Assembly: GCA_004123355.1 (NCBI GenBank)
Contig: SCHM01000002.1
Location: forward strand, 7,599,569-7,663,568
DNA length: 64,000 nucleotides
Reading direction: 5' to 3'
Source: Amphirosellinia nigrospora
Taxonomy: Eukaryota > Ascomycota > Sordariomycetes > Xylariales > Xylariaceae
Position 1 is the stretch's first letter. Every line of letters begins with the position of its first letter. The position numbers and the translations under genes were made by a program. Below are positions 28,661 to 40,716 of this stretch, piece by piece. The notes beneath the pieces are model-generated. The model was not told the origin of the DNA and did no database searches. It was given only the letters and a program-made list of their open reading frames with translations.

Positions 28661-28715
28661 AAATAGTATTTCTAGAGCTGAGATCCTTCCGAAATAGGAA
28701 ATCGTTGACTCCGGG
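28661..28715 (-). repeat. Right terminal inverted repeat of giant element, copy A
   Basis: Read on the minus strand this begins CCCGGAG and continues with CTATTTCGG, GATCTCAGCTCTAG and AAATA, the inverted counterpart of 4854-4912. It is much less RIP-mutated than the left end, so mutation tapers off here. It marks the junction between the AT-rich element and the unmutated island at 28716. Confidence 0.65.
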
Positions 28716-28871
28716 GGTTGGGCTGCAGCAGCTTATTCGAATCCCAGCATACTTTATTATGCTCCTCAGCAGGTAGCCTGGGCTGCCGCTCCAGCACAGG
28801 CGCCAGTGGTGTACAACCACAACCCAAAACCGGCTTACGTGTTTCAAAACCAGACTTACTCTTATTCTTAA
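28716..28871 (+). pseudogene. Unmutated coding island: C-terminal fragment of an unknown protein
   Basis: A 156-bp GC-balanced stretch sandwiched between copies A and B, with no sign of RIP. One frame is open to a stop TAA at 28869-28871 and reads as a Tyr/Ala/Pro/Gln-rich tail (WAAAYSNPSILYYAPQQVAW, later NPKPAYVFQNQTYSYS). The composition is typical of low-complexity fungal protein ends. The frame meets a stop (TAG at 28695-28697) inside the repeat terminus, so only this fragment is host-like. It may be the displaced 3' end of the gene cut at 4853, or part of an unrelated gene. Another frame (28718-28900) is also open but has an unremarkable Ser/Leu composition and runs into copy B. Confidence 0.45.
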
Positions 28872-31800
28872 GCTCCCGGAAGCATAATTTGCTATTTTAA
28901 GTAAAATCTCAGCTTTAAAAATATATTTTTAAAGCTTTAAAAATATATTTTTAAAGCTATTAAATTAATAAACGTTAAATATATTAATATATATATATTT
29001 TAAATATTTTTTTTATTTTTATTAAAAGTTTAAAATTAAAATATTAATTATAGCTTATTATTTATTTTAAAATAAAAATAAAAAATAAAATAATTATATT
29101 TATATATAATTTTATTATAAAAATAATATTTTAAATAAATAGTCCGCTTAATATATATATTATTATTTTTTTATTAGTATAATTAATATAACGTTAATAA
29201 TTATTTATAGTTAAACGTTTAGTTAGTTTTTTATCGAAATTTAAAATATTATATAACTTTTTTATTTTAATATAATTTTATAAAAACAGGTTTTATATAG
29301 CTAAAAATAGTATATTAATATTAAAATAATTAAATATAACGTATTTTTTTATAGCTATATAATATTTATTATTTAAGCTTTATATTTTATTAAAAAAAAA
29401 AAAGCGTTTATTAATCTATTTTTTAATAATTATATATTTTTTTTAATAAATAATTAATAATAATAACGTTTAAATTATTAGTTATTATTTATTAATTATA
29501 TAACGTTTTAATTTTATAAGAATTTTTTTTATTAAGCTTATTATATTATAAACTATAATAAAAAAAAAAATAATATAATTTGCTTCGGAAATATTTTTTA
29601 ATAAATATAAAGCTTAATTAAACTTATAACTTTATATTAAAATATAATATATTTTTTAAAAAAAACAAAATTAATATTAAATTAATAAAATGTTTTTTAT
29701 AAAAAATATAAATATATAAAAATAAATAAATTAATATTATTTTATAAGTAAAAAAAAATATTATTAAGTTTTTTAAAATAAAAATATAATAATTATATAT
29801 TTAATTTTTAAAGTTTTTTTTAAATATTAATTAATTTATTTAATATAATTTTATAAGCGCTAAACTAGCTATTTATAAAAATAGCTTAAAATAAATAAAT
29901 TTTTTTATTTTAAAAAATAAAAAATTTATATATTATAAACTACGGATAATTAAAAAATAGTTTATATTAATTAAAAATTATTTTAAATTTAATTATAACG
30001 CTAGTAATATAGTTTTAAAGTTTGCGAAATAATAAAATAAAAAAAATTATAAATATTATATTTTTATTATTTAAATTATTAAAAAAACAAATAATAATTT
30101 TAAAAAAAAATAATAATTTAAAATATATAAAGTTAATAATTAGCTATTTTATTAAATTAAAAAAATTATTTATTTTAAATATTTTATATAAACTAAAAAA
30201 TTTTAAAAAGTTTTTAAAAATATTATTAATAAGCAAATATATATAATATTTTAAATATTTTTTTTTAAAAACGTTTTTAATAAATCGAAAGTTTTTATTA
30301 AATTAAAAATAATATTAAAGTTTATTTTATTAATAATAAATTTTAATAATTTAATAAAAAATTAATAATAAAAAAATATAATAATAAGGTTTTAGTTTAT
30401 AATAACTATAAAATTAAACTAAAATTTTAATAAAAAATGCTAAAATTAAAAAAAACGTTTTTATAAGTTTTAAAAAATAAATACTATTAATTTATATTTT
30501 TAAGCATTATATAAAGCTAAAGATTTTTTAAACTTAAATATTAGCTAAAAAAATAGTTAATATTATTTTAAAAGTAAATTAGCTATTAGTTTAATAATTT
30601 TTTAATATTTTATAAAATATTTTTTATTAAAACTTTTTACTATAATTTTTATAAAATAAATATTTATTATTAAGTTATTTTTATAAGTTTTATATAATTA
30701 TATAATTATATATAAAAAATTTTTTTATTTAATTAGTTTTTTAATTTTTATTTTAATATTAATTAATAAAAATATAAATATTAACTATTAAAATATTTAT
30801 TATATATTATTAAACTAATTTATATTATTAAAAATAAAAAAATTCTTTATATAGTTAAATAATTATATAAAACTTATAAAAATAATTTATTAGTTTTTAT
30901 ATAATAATAAATATTTATATTTTATTTTTATAAAGTTTATAAAGCTTTTTTATTATATTAGATATTATTTTTTAATATATAGTTATTTTTGTTTATATAA
31001 TATTATTTTTTAAATAAAAAAATAATAAAAGTTTAAATATAAAAATAAATAAGTTTATATTATTTTTATTTTTTAAAAAATTATATAATAAAACTAATAA
31101 AAAATAAAAAATCGGATAAATTTAATTTTTTATAACTTTATAAAAAATTTAAATATAACTATATAATATTAACCTAAATTAAAAAAAATAATAAAATTGT
31201 TTAATTAATAATATCCGAGCTTAATATTATTATTAATAATTTTATTAAATATTTTAATAATATATAAAAGTTTATTATATAAATACGGTTTTTTTTTTTT
31301 ATTTTTAAGCAAAAAAAAACTATATAGTTATATAAGCCGATTTATATTATAAAATAATAAATTTATTTAATAAAATTTATATTAAATAAAGCTTTTTTAA
31401 ATAATTTAAAATTATTATAACCGCTAATAATAATAAAAAATAAAACTAAGCTAGTTAAATAAAAAAAATAATAAATAAAATATAAATAAAACTAATATTA
31501 TTTATAAATAAAAAAGCTATAGCTAAAAAATATTATAAATAATTATAATAAATATATTAAATAAAGATTAAAAATTAAATAGTTAAATTTAAAATAAATT
31601 TAAAAAAAAAAAATTTAGCTAAATAATTATAACTAAAAAAGTTTTATATAAAAATTTAAAATATAATTTTAAAAAGTTTAAATTTAAAAGTTATTAATAA
31701 ATTTAAAAGCAAATATTAAAAAAGCTTTATTTATTTATAAATAATAATTAATTAAATAAATTTAAGCTTAAAATTTATTATATTTAAGTTTATTAAGTTT

Positions 31801-31982
31801 TATTTTAATTTTATAGTTTAATATATTTTATATAATATTTTATTAGAACTTTTATAAAAAAATAATTTATTTAATTTTATAATTTATAATATATATTTTA
31901 TTTAAAGCATAATTTATATAAAGCTTTTAATAACTTTTCGACGTTAATATTATTAGGTTAAAAAATAAAATAACTATATAAA

Positions 31983-32201
31983 TGTCACAATTGGTGTCCT
32001 TTACAAAGGCAAAGCTCCTAGTTGGGATCCCATTTGTATATTAATCGAGAGATATTAAGCTAGATCTAGGATCTAGCGGCTAATTCTATCTATAGGGAAT
32101 TTTATGTATGTGCACGGTGGGGCTGATCATGTGACCCTAGGTGGGTCCCGCAGGGACCCACTGTATCCACTGTATCCGTATCTGGTTAACCACCCGTGAC
32201 T
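31983..32201. mobile_element. Unmutated 219-bp insertion, probable solo LTR
   Basis: A GC-balanced segment inside RIP-degraded copy B, absent from copy A at the equivalent place (about 7935). It starts TGTCACAATTGG and ends CCGTGAC(T), giving inverted ends GTCAC/GTGAC as in LTRs. ATAAA (or TATAAA, if the last T is counted outside) flanks both sides, and copy A has one TATAAA at the empty site. No coding capacity. Contains an inverted GTGGGTCCC / GGGACCCAC. A solo LTR is the simplest reading; a short TIR element (MITE) is the alternative. No related full element is in the window. Confidence 0.65.
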
Positions 32202-34424
32202 ATAAACAATAAAAGCCGATTTATTAAGCGGTTTTATTAATTTTATAGTTATATTTTTTATATATAAATATTAAATTATATTAATTTTTAATTATTTTAT
32301 CGAATATATTTAATAATATTTTTAGTTTTAGTACGTTTTAATAAATAATAAAGCTAGTTAGGCCGTTTATTTTATATTTTTATTTTTAATATAAAAGATT
32401 TTATTTTTTTTTATTAAGCGTATAATTTTTATATTTTAAAAAAGTAGCATAAACTTAAAAAAAAACTTAATTGTTTAATATACGCGTTTATAATAAAACT
32501 AAAAATTTTAAACTTATATTTAATAATATTATTTATAAATAAAGCTTATAAATAATTATTTTAATAAAATAAATATTAATAGTTAATATTTTCTAAAATT
32601 GCAAAAATATATATTATATTTAATAGTAGCGCTAGTTAAAAAAATATATTATTAAACATTAAAAGATTTAAGTTTAAAATATAAAAAAAAGTTTTTAAAG
32701 CTTTGTTGGTGCTTTTATTAGTAGTTTTATTTTTATTAGCGGTTTTATTAGCGTTTTTATTAATAAACTTTATACTATTAAAGTTAGCAGTTTTATACTA
32801 GTATTAAATAATAGCGCTAATAATTTAAGCTTTAGCTATACTTTTATTTTTAATACTAGTTTTTTTAAAATATTTAATAAATATTATTTTATAATAGTTA
32901 AACTTAATTATAATATTAATATAAAGTTAGCGTTTATAATTTTTTTTTTAATTTTAAATATATTTAAATTATATATAATTTAGTTTATTATTATAATTTT
33001 AATATTTTTATTTTTAATAAAAATTATTTATAAGTTTTTTTTGCTATAAAATATATTTAACTACTTTTAAAAAAGCCGAATTAATTTTGCTTATAAGCGG
33101 AAAGTAAAAAAAAATAATAAATAATATTCTAAGTTTAGTATAGTTTATAAAAAATAAAAAATTAAAATAAATAAAATAAAAATATAAAAAAAATATATAT
33201 TTAGCTATATTTTTATTAAAAGCTAAATATATTATTTTAGCTATATTTATTTTGTTTATTTTTATTAATTTATTATTATATTTAAAAATAAATAGTTATT
33301 ATAGGTTTTATTTTGGTTTTATAATAAAATAAAAAATATATATTGATTTTTTTAGGTTTTAAAACAATATAGTTTTGTTTAATATATAGAATAAAGGTTT
33401 TAAGCAATAAACTTTAGAAATATAAATAAAAGTCCTTCGAAGTTTTTAAGTTTTATCGATTTTTATTAATATATTGTGTTTTTTTAATTAAAAGATTCTT
33501 TTTGTTTTTTATATAAAGCGTAACTATTATGCTTTATATATTTAAAAAGATAAAGCTTTAGTATATAGTATATTGTATATAAATCTATAAATAAAAAAGG
33601 AAAAAAGGAAGGTTTAACTTTATTTATAAGTAGCTACTTATTATATATTCGCGATTTAATGGGCAAGTATATTTATTGCTTGTATTTGTTTTTATTTATT
33701 ATAAGTATTATTTATTACAAGTGGTAGTTATTATAAGTAGAAATTATAAGTGCTATAATTTATAACTATTAATAAATTACGTAAAATATATTAAACGAAG
33801 TTTTTCGTACTATATTAATATAAGTATTTAAATATTATTAATACTTTATAAAAGCGGTAAAGGTTAAAACTATTTTTTGTTACGCTTTATTTAGTTATTT
33901 TAGTATGCTATAATACTATATTTTTATTAATTAATATATATTTTTATAAGAAATATTTTAGATTAAGTAATATAGCTAATATAAAATTACTTTTTTTATT
34001 AATTTTTGTTTTTAGCTTTAAAGCTTTAAATATTTAATTTAAAATAGTAGTAAAGTTTATAAATTTTTTTTTTCGCTAGGTAATAATATACGGTTAATAT
34101 ATTTATAAAGTTTTAATAAGCTTATAAACTTATAATTTAAGTTTAAAATAGCTTTATTAGCTTTTATAAATTAGTTTTTGTTTTGTTTTATTTTTTATGT
34201 TTTTATATTGTTTATATAGTTTTATAAGTTTATAAATTTTTTAAAAACGATTTTTAGCATTGTTTTTTTAACTTTTTTTTTTTTAAAGCTTATTAGTAAA
34301 AAAATAACTTTATTTTAGTAAAATATATTTAGCGTAAAAAGTATATTTATAAATATTTTTTATTATAATATTTATAATATAATAAAGCTATAAAATAAAA
34401 ATATTAATAATAATTAAAATATTT

Positions 34425-34850
34425 AAAGTAGGATTTTTTATTATAATATTATTTTAAATATAATTATATTATAAAAAAAGATATTAATTATAATTAAAGG
34501 TTTAAAAGTAGGACTTTTTATTAAAATATTTTTAAGCGTAATTATATTATAAAAAAAAAATATTAATTATAGCTAAAAGCTTAAAAGTAAGATTTTTTAT
34601 CGAAATATTATTTTAAGCGTAATTACGTTATAAAAAAAAATATTAATTATAACTAAAAGTTTAAAAATAAAACTTTTTATTAAAATATTATTTTAAGTAT
34701 AATTATATTATAAAAAAAAATATTAGTTATAGCTAAAAGCTTAAAAATAAAATTTTTATTAAAATATTATTTTAAGCGTAACTACGTTATAAAAAAAAAT
34801 ATTAAATATAGCCAAAGGTTTAAAAGTAAAAGTTTTTAATAATATTTTAT
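34425..34850. repeat. Tandem repeat, unit about 83 bp (copy B)
   Basis: Counterpart of 10205-10625: AAATATTATTTTAAG recurs about every 80-84 bp for 5-6 units. Confidence 0.7.
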
Positions 34851-36605
34851 TAAATATAAAAACTAGTTTTAATAATAATATTAAATTTATTAAAGTTATT
34901 ATAAAAGCTTTATAATTAAAATTATTTTTAAAGTTTTAAATATAAATATTTTTAGTTTTAATATTAATATTTTTAAAAACTTTAAATATAATAATAAAAA
35001 ATTAGCTTTTATTAAAAAGTTTTATATTAATTTTATAAAAAAATATAATTTTTTTGGTATTATTTTTAAATAAATATTATAAACTTTTAAATTATTATAT
35101 ATTTTTAAATTAATAATTTATAAAATATAATTAATAAAAATTATATTTTATAAAATATAATTTATTAAAAATTTATTTTTAGCTAAAAAAACTATATATA
35201 ATAAATAATATTATATTTAGATTTTTAAGTTTATAAGAATTTTATTTATAGTAAATAATTTTTAACCGGTAAAAAGTTTGTTTATAATAAGCGGTTTTTA
35301 TTAAAAAATTAAAATAAATAATTATATAAAAATAATATATTAATTATATAATATTTAATTAGCTATTTTAATAAATATTAATTAAATATTAAACTAAAAT
35401 TATTATTAATATTATTAAATATTATTTTATATAAGTTTAGTTATATAAATATTAATTATTAAAATAATAATATTATTATATAATTATTATTTTTAAAAAT
35501 ATTAAAATATAATAACTAGTAAGCTATTAGTTATTAATAAAAAATTTTGTAGTGCTATTATTATTAATAAATATATTAGCTAAAAAATAATTAATTATAT
35601 AAATATTTAGCTATTAAAAAATAATATTATTATATAATTATTATTTTTAAAATATTAGAATATAATAGCTAACAAGCTAAAATATTTTATTTAAATTATT
35701 TAATAAATAAATTAAAATATAAAAAATTAGCTTTATTAATAATTAATTATTAATAAAAAAATTTTAATATTATTATTATTAATAAATATATTAGCTAAAA
35801 AATAATTAGTTATATAAATATTTAATAAATTAAATAAAAATATAATAATAATATAACCGTTAAAATTAATATATAAAAGCTAGCGGGTTAAATATTTAAA
35901 TATATTAATTATTAGATAAATTATTATTTATAAATAAATAGGGCTATATTTAGGTTATAAAGCTAAAGTTTAAGTTCGGGCTAAAGCTAAGGCTAGGGTT
36001 AGTATTTATATTTAGGCTAATTATTTATTATTAAAAAACTTTAATTTATAACTTTAGCTTTTATTATATGTATTTTTTTTTTTTTAGATATATTATTATT
36101 TTAGTTATATTAATTTTAAATTAAAATTTATAAAAGCTATATAATTTTAAAACTATTTTAGCTAATATAAGTTTTTAGAACGTATTAATTAATTAATTTT
36201 TTAAAATAATAATAAAATTATTATTAATTTTTAAAGTTATAATTTAGCAGTATTTTTAATTTTTATTATTACTATATATATAAATAAATAGCTTATTAAT
36301 ACGCTACGTATAAATAAACTATAGTTAAGCTTATATACTAATTAATTAGCATATTTTTTAGTTTTATAGTTCGGTAGAACTATATTTTAGTTATAACTTA
36401 AATAAGCTATTTATTATAAACGTATTATAGTATTTAAAATAATTAATAACGCAACGTTAAATATATTTTGTAAAAAAATTCGCTTTTATATTAAAAGGGT
36501 TTAAAAAACATATAGTATTAGCGTAGTTAAATTGTAGGTTATAAGTAAAAATTAATTAATAATAAGAATAATAATTATACCTTTATATATAAATTTTTTT
36601 ATAAT

Positions 36606-36608
36606 ATA

Positions 36609-36643
<35 letters not shown>

Positions 36644-36650
36644 ATTATTA
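36606..36650. repeat. AT dinucleotide microsatellite (copy B)
   Basis: Counterpart of the tract at 12396-12456, shorter and purer. Confidence 0.75.
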
Positions 36651-36721
36651 GAAATAGATTTTCGAATATAATGTTATATATTATTAATTAATATTATTTT
36701 TTAAATATTTGTTATTTAATA

Positions 36722-37115
36722 GTATTTTTATTTTATTTTAAGTAGCTAGCTTAAAATAAAATAAAATATATTTTTTAAACTATAGTTTAAATACTAAAGT
36801 TTTTTTTATTTTTTATTTTATTATCGTTGCTTTAAAGTATTTTTTGTTTTGTTTTAGGTAGCTAGGCTAGAATAAATATAAGCGCTGTTTAAATATTAAA
36901 GTTTTTTTATTTTTTATTTTATTGTTATTGTTTTAAAGCATTTTTTGTTTTATATTAAGTGGTTAGGCTAATATAAAACAGAATATGCTTTTTAAACCGC
37001 AGTTTAAATATTAAAGTTTTTTTTTATGCTTTGTTTTATTTTTGTTGCTTTAAAGTATTTTTTGTTTTATATTAAATAGCTAGGCTAAAATAAAATAAAA
37101 TATACTTTTTAAACA
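36722..37115. repeat. Tandem hairpin-forming repeat, 4 copies (copy B)
   Basis: Counterpart of 12540-12925. The units keep the TTTTA(T)TTTAAGTAGCTAG core with an inverted TAAAATAAAA arm (one unit reads TTATATTAAGTGG with arm CTAATATAAA, i.e. with compensating changes in the two arms). Confidence 0.7.
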
Positions 37116-37526
37116 ATAAAATAAAATAAAAGCTATATTATATTTAAAGTAAACTTATTTTAGTTTTTAATTTAACTATTTTTTATTTAATTTTATTAAT
37201 TATAGTAAAGTTTTAAAATAGCAGGTAAAAACTATTAATATTATAACCACGTAATAAAAGTAAAAATGCTTAAACGTATATATAAAACAAGCGGTTAAAA
37301 CCTTATTAATTAAACTGTTTTAGCTTATAGTAAACAGTTTTTATTAGAAATATATATTATAAACATATATATTTAAAAAGGTAATTATAAGTTTATTAAC
37401 AATTAAATTATAGTTTAGTTTTATTATAGGCTTTTTTTTATTATTATAAATCTATATATTTTTAAATATATATGCGTAAATAATAAATAGTAATATAATA
37501 TATTAAAAATAAAGCTATAGTTTAAT

Positions 37527-37650
37527 TAAGCAGTATTTATTATTATTATTATTGAATATTTTATGTTGTTGTTATATTATTGTTATATTATTGTTGCTAT
37601 TATGTTATTGTTATATTACTATTGTATTATTGTTATTGTTATAAAAAAAA
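37527..37650. repeat. ATT/GTT trinucleotide microsatellite (copy B)
   Basis: ATT tract followed by a GTTATATTATTGTT mixture. Rich in TG, which is rare in the surrounding RIP sequence. Confidence 0.7.
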
Positions 37651-38884
37651 GCATAAATTTTAACGTTAAGTAAATTGAGATATTTTGTTTAAACGTTATA
37701 AACTAATATTTTAAGTAATAAGGTTAAAAAATAAGTAGTTAAAATATTATAATATAGATTAAGCTATGTGCGCATATAATTAATATAGTTTGTTTAACTT
37801 TTTAGTATTAATTATAATAGCTTTTTTTTATTTTTAATAAAGCAAAGAAAATAAAAACGTAAATATATTTTATATTAATAAAGCGGCTTTTAAATACTTA
37901 GTTTATTATTTAAACCTAAAGATAAATATGTTTATGTTAACTTTTTTTATAGTATATAAACTTATTAATTTTTAAAACGCGTTTTTTATTTTATTTATAA
38001 AGTTATATAAAAGAACTAGTTTTTAGATATATTATTGGTTAGCGTAGGAAAAACGGTTAAAGTATAAAGATAAAATAGTTAAAATATTAAATATTAATTG
38101 TAGCTTTATATATTTTATAATAATCGTTAAACTAAACTTTATATAGTTATATAATATATTTACCTTGGTATAAGGATTTTTTTTTTTTTTTTTATTATTT
38201 TCCTAGTTTTTTTGTTTTTATATTGTTTATATGTTTTTTTGTTTTTTTCGTTTTTTATATTACTTTATATATTTTCTTTATTTTGTTTTTTTTGTTTATT
38301 TTATTAGTCCGAGTTAAGTTAATAATATATTGTTGTTTATTAAATAGTATATAATTATAGTTTTAGTTTTTGTTTAAATTTTTATTATAATATCTTTTTT
38401 AGTTTTTTTTTAGGAAATTTATTTGTTTTAAATTAACGGAAAAATTATAATTATTAGTTTTAATTTATTTTTAATATTATATAAAAGATTTTAATAATTT
38501 AATAGTTTAATATTTAATATTATTTAATGCGCGTTAATAATTATATTATTTATAATATTAATATAGCTATTAAAAATATTAAAAGTATTTTTTAATATTT
38601 AGATGTTTATTAAAATATTTATTAAAAGCGATAAAAGCTACTAAAATATAATATATATTATTAATATAATATTTATACGAAGATTTTAATAGCGTGCGTA
38701 CTTTAAAAAGCTAGGGGTATATGGGATAAATACGCCTAGTAAAGTAGCCTAGCGGTATAGTAAAATATTGTTTAATATATTAGTATTTTATAGTGCGGTT
38801 AAAAAATAGTAAAAAATGTTTAAAATATATATATAAGTGTTAAATACGTATAATATATTAAAATATATATATAAGTATTAAATA

Positions 38885-40716
38885 TAACGTATTATATAAG
38901 TATTTATATATATAAGTATTTTATATACTTTTTTGCACTTTTATATAAATAATTAATATAATTTAATAATAATATAAAAATTAATTAAAACTAATTAGAA
39001 TTATTTTTACTAATTTTTATTTTATTTTAATATATATATATATTATGTCCGGGCTTGCTATAAATTTTATAGTATTATTTACTTATAATATTTTTTTTAT
39101 ATAATAATTATTTAACTGTATATTTATTATTTATTTAGCTTTTAATAGTTTTTTTAGTTTTTTAATTTTATTTTTTATATAATAAATATTTTTTTAACTT
39201 AAATCCGTTTATTTTTTATACGATAATATTAGTTTAGTTTATAATTTTTTTTTAAAGTTTAGCTATTTTAAATTAAAATAATATAATTTAATATTTTAAT
39301 ATATTTATTTTTTTTATAATTAAATTAATTATATTTAAATAGCTATAAAAAACTATTTTAATATTAATAATTTTATATTTAATATATTAAGCTTATAATT
39401 TAGTATTTTTTACGTTATAAAGTATTTATAACTTTTAAATTTAAAGTTTATTAAATAACTTTAAAAATATTTTAGTTAAATTTTTAAGCAAAAATTATAA
39501 ATAATATACTTTAAATTATATAAATAAAGCTAGCTTTTTAAAAGCTTTTTTTAATATTTTTTAGTATTATTATAATATTATATATAATATAAAATAATAT
39601 AAAAAAATTTTCTTTTTTAATATAAATAATATAAATTTAAGTTAATTTATTAATTTATTTATTATATAACTGTTTTAAAAAATTAAAATAACTAATATTT
39701 AAAAGCTAAAGTTTATATAATAAATAAATAAGTATATAAAAATAATAATTTTATATTTTTTAGCGTATAATTTAAATTTAATAAAATAATAACTTTTATA
39801 GCTGTTTAAAATTAAAAAGTAATAAATATTTATTATATAACGTATTATATAATAATTAAAATATTTAATTTAATTTAAACTTTTTTTGTTTATAGTTTAG
39901 CTATTTTTATTATTTTAATTTTTTAATCGGTTAATAAATAGCTATTTTTATATTAAAATAATAAATAAGTTAATTTAGCTAAAATAATATATATAAAATA
40001 AAATAGCTATATAATAAAACAATATAAATAATAATTATTTATTTCTAATTATTTTATTAAATAGTTTTTAGTTATTTATAACGTTTATATAACGTTATAA
40101 CTATTTTAAATAATATTTAGCTTATTATAAACTTTATTTTATTAAAATTATAAATATTATTTTATAAATATTTTTAGCTATAATTATATTTTATATAAGC
40201 TTAAATTATTTTTAATATTTATTAAGATTTTTATATAAATTTATTAATAATTAATTTAATAGTTAAAATATATTCTAAAATTAAATAATTATTATATAAA
40301 ATTTAAAGCTTAATTAATTTTAATAAATAATATATTATGTTTATATAATAATTAATTAGTTATATTTTTAATATTATTTAATTTAAGCAGAAATTTTCGC
40401 GAATTTAAATTAAATATATATTATAATTAATTTTTTTTTAAATTTTAATAATTTATATATTATAGCTATTTAGTTTATTTCGATAAAATTTTATTATAAT
40501 ATATAAAAAATTAACTAAAAAACGTTATAAATTTTTATAATATATATAATAATAATTTTTTATTACGTTTTATAACTTATAATATAAACTATAAATTATT
40601 TTTTATATAATAGCGCTATTATTAATTATTAAAATATTTAAAAATAAAAATAAAAATATAAAAATAGAAAAAGTATATAGGATGTTTATATATACAAAAT
40701 ACTTGTATAATACGTT
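38885..40716. mobile_element. RIP-degraded TIR transposon, about 1.83 kb (copy in B)
   Basis: Left end TAACGTATTATATAAGTATT and right end AAGTATT/AATACTTGTATAATACGTTA are inverted repeats of about 50 bp, with TA at both borders. The interior is homologous to 19433-21214 (both share TCCGGG(C/T)TT(A/G)CT near the left end and TTTTCG(C/T) landmarks). It sits where copy A has uninterrupted sequence at about 14700, so it inserted independently. Likely Tc1/mariner or Fot1-like; no transposase frame remains. Confidence 0.65.

Larger units (their letters stand above)
4854..28715. mobile_element. Giant RIP-degraded repeat, copy A (about 23.9 kb, terminal inverted repeats)
   Basis: A continuous AT-rich tract nearly free of CA/TG dinucleotides, the classic result of RIP on both strands. 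It is collinear with copy B (28875 onward): for example 4861-4990 matches 28880-29010, 10205-10625 matches 34425-34850, and 17610-17690 matches 43640-43745, with mostly C/T and G/A differences plus small indels. The two ends form imperfect inverted repeats (see 4854-4912 and 28661-28715), so the unit looks like a complete DNA-type element. No coding frame survives and I could not infer the original genes. Size and TIRs would fit a giant DNA transposon (Maverick, KDZ/Zisupton-like) or a Starship-type cargo element, but none is shown. Apart from the tandem repeats and the TIR element listed separately, I see nothing resolvable inside. Confidence 0.75.

Noticed and set aside
30022-30246. 74-codon Lys/Ile/Asn-rich open frame in copy B
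   Set aside because: Product of AAA/ATA/ATT richness in RIPped DNA; the same place in copy A is not open.
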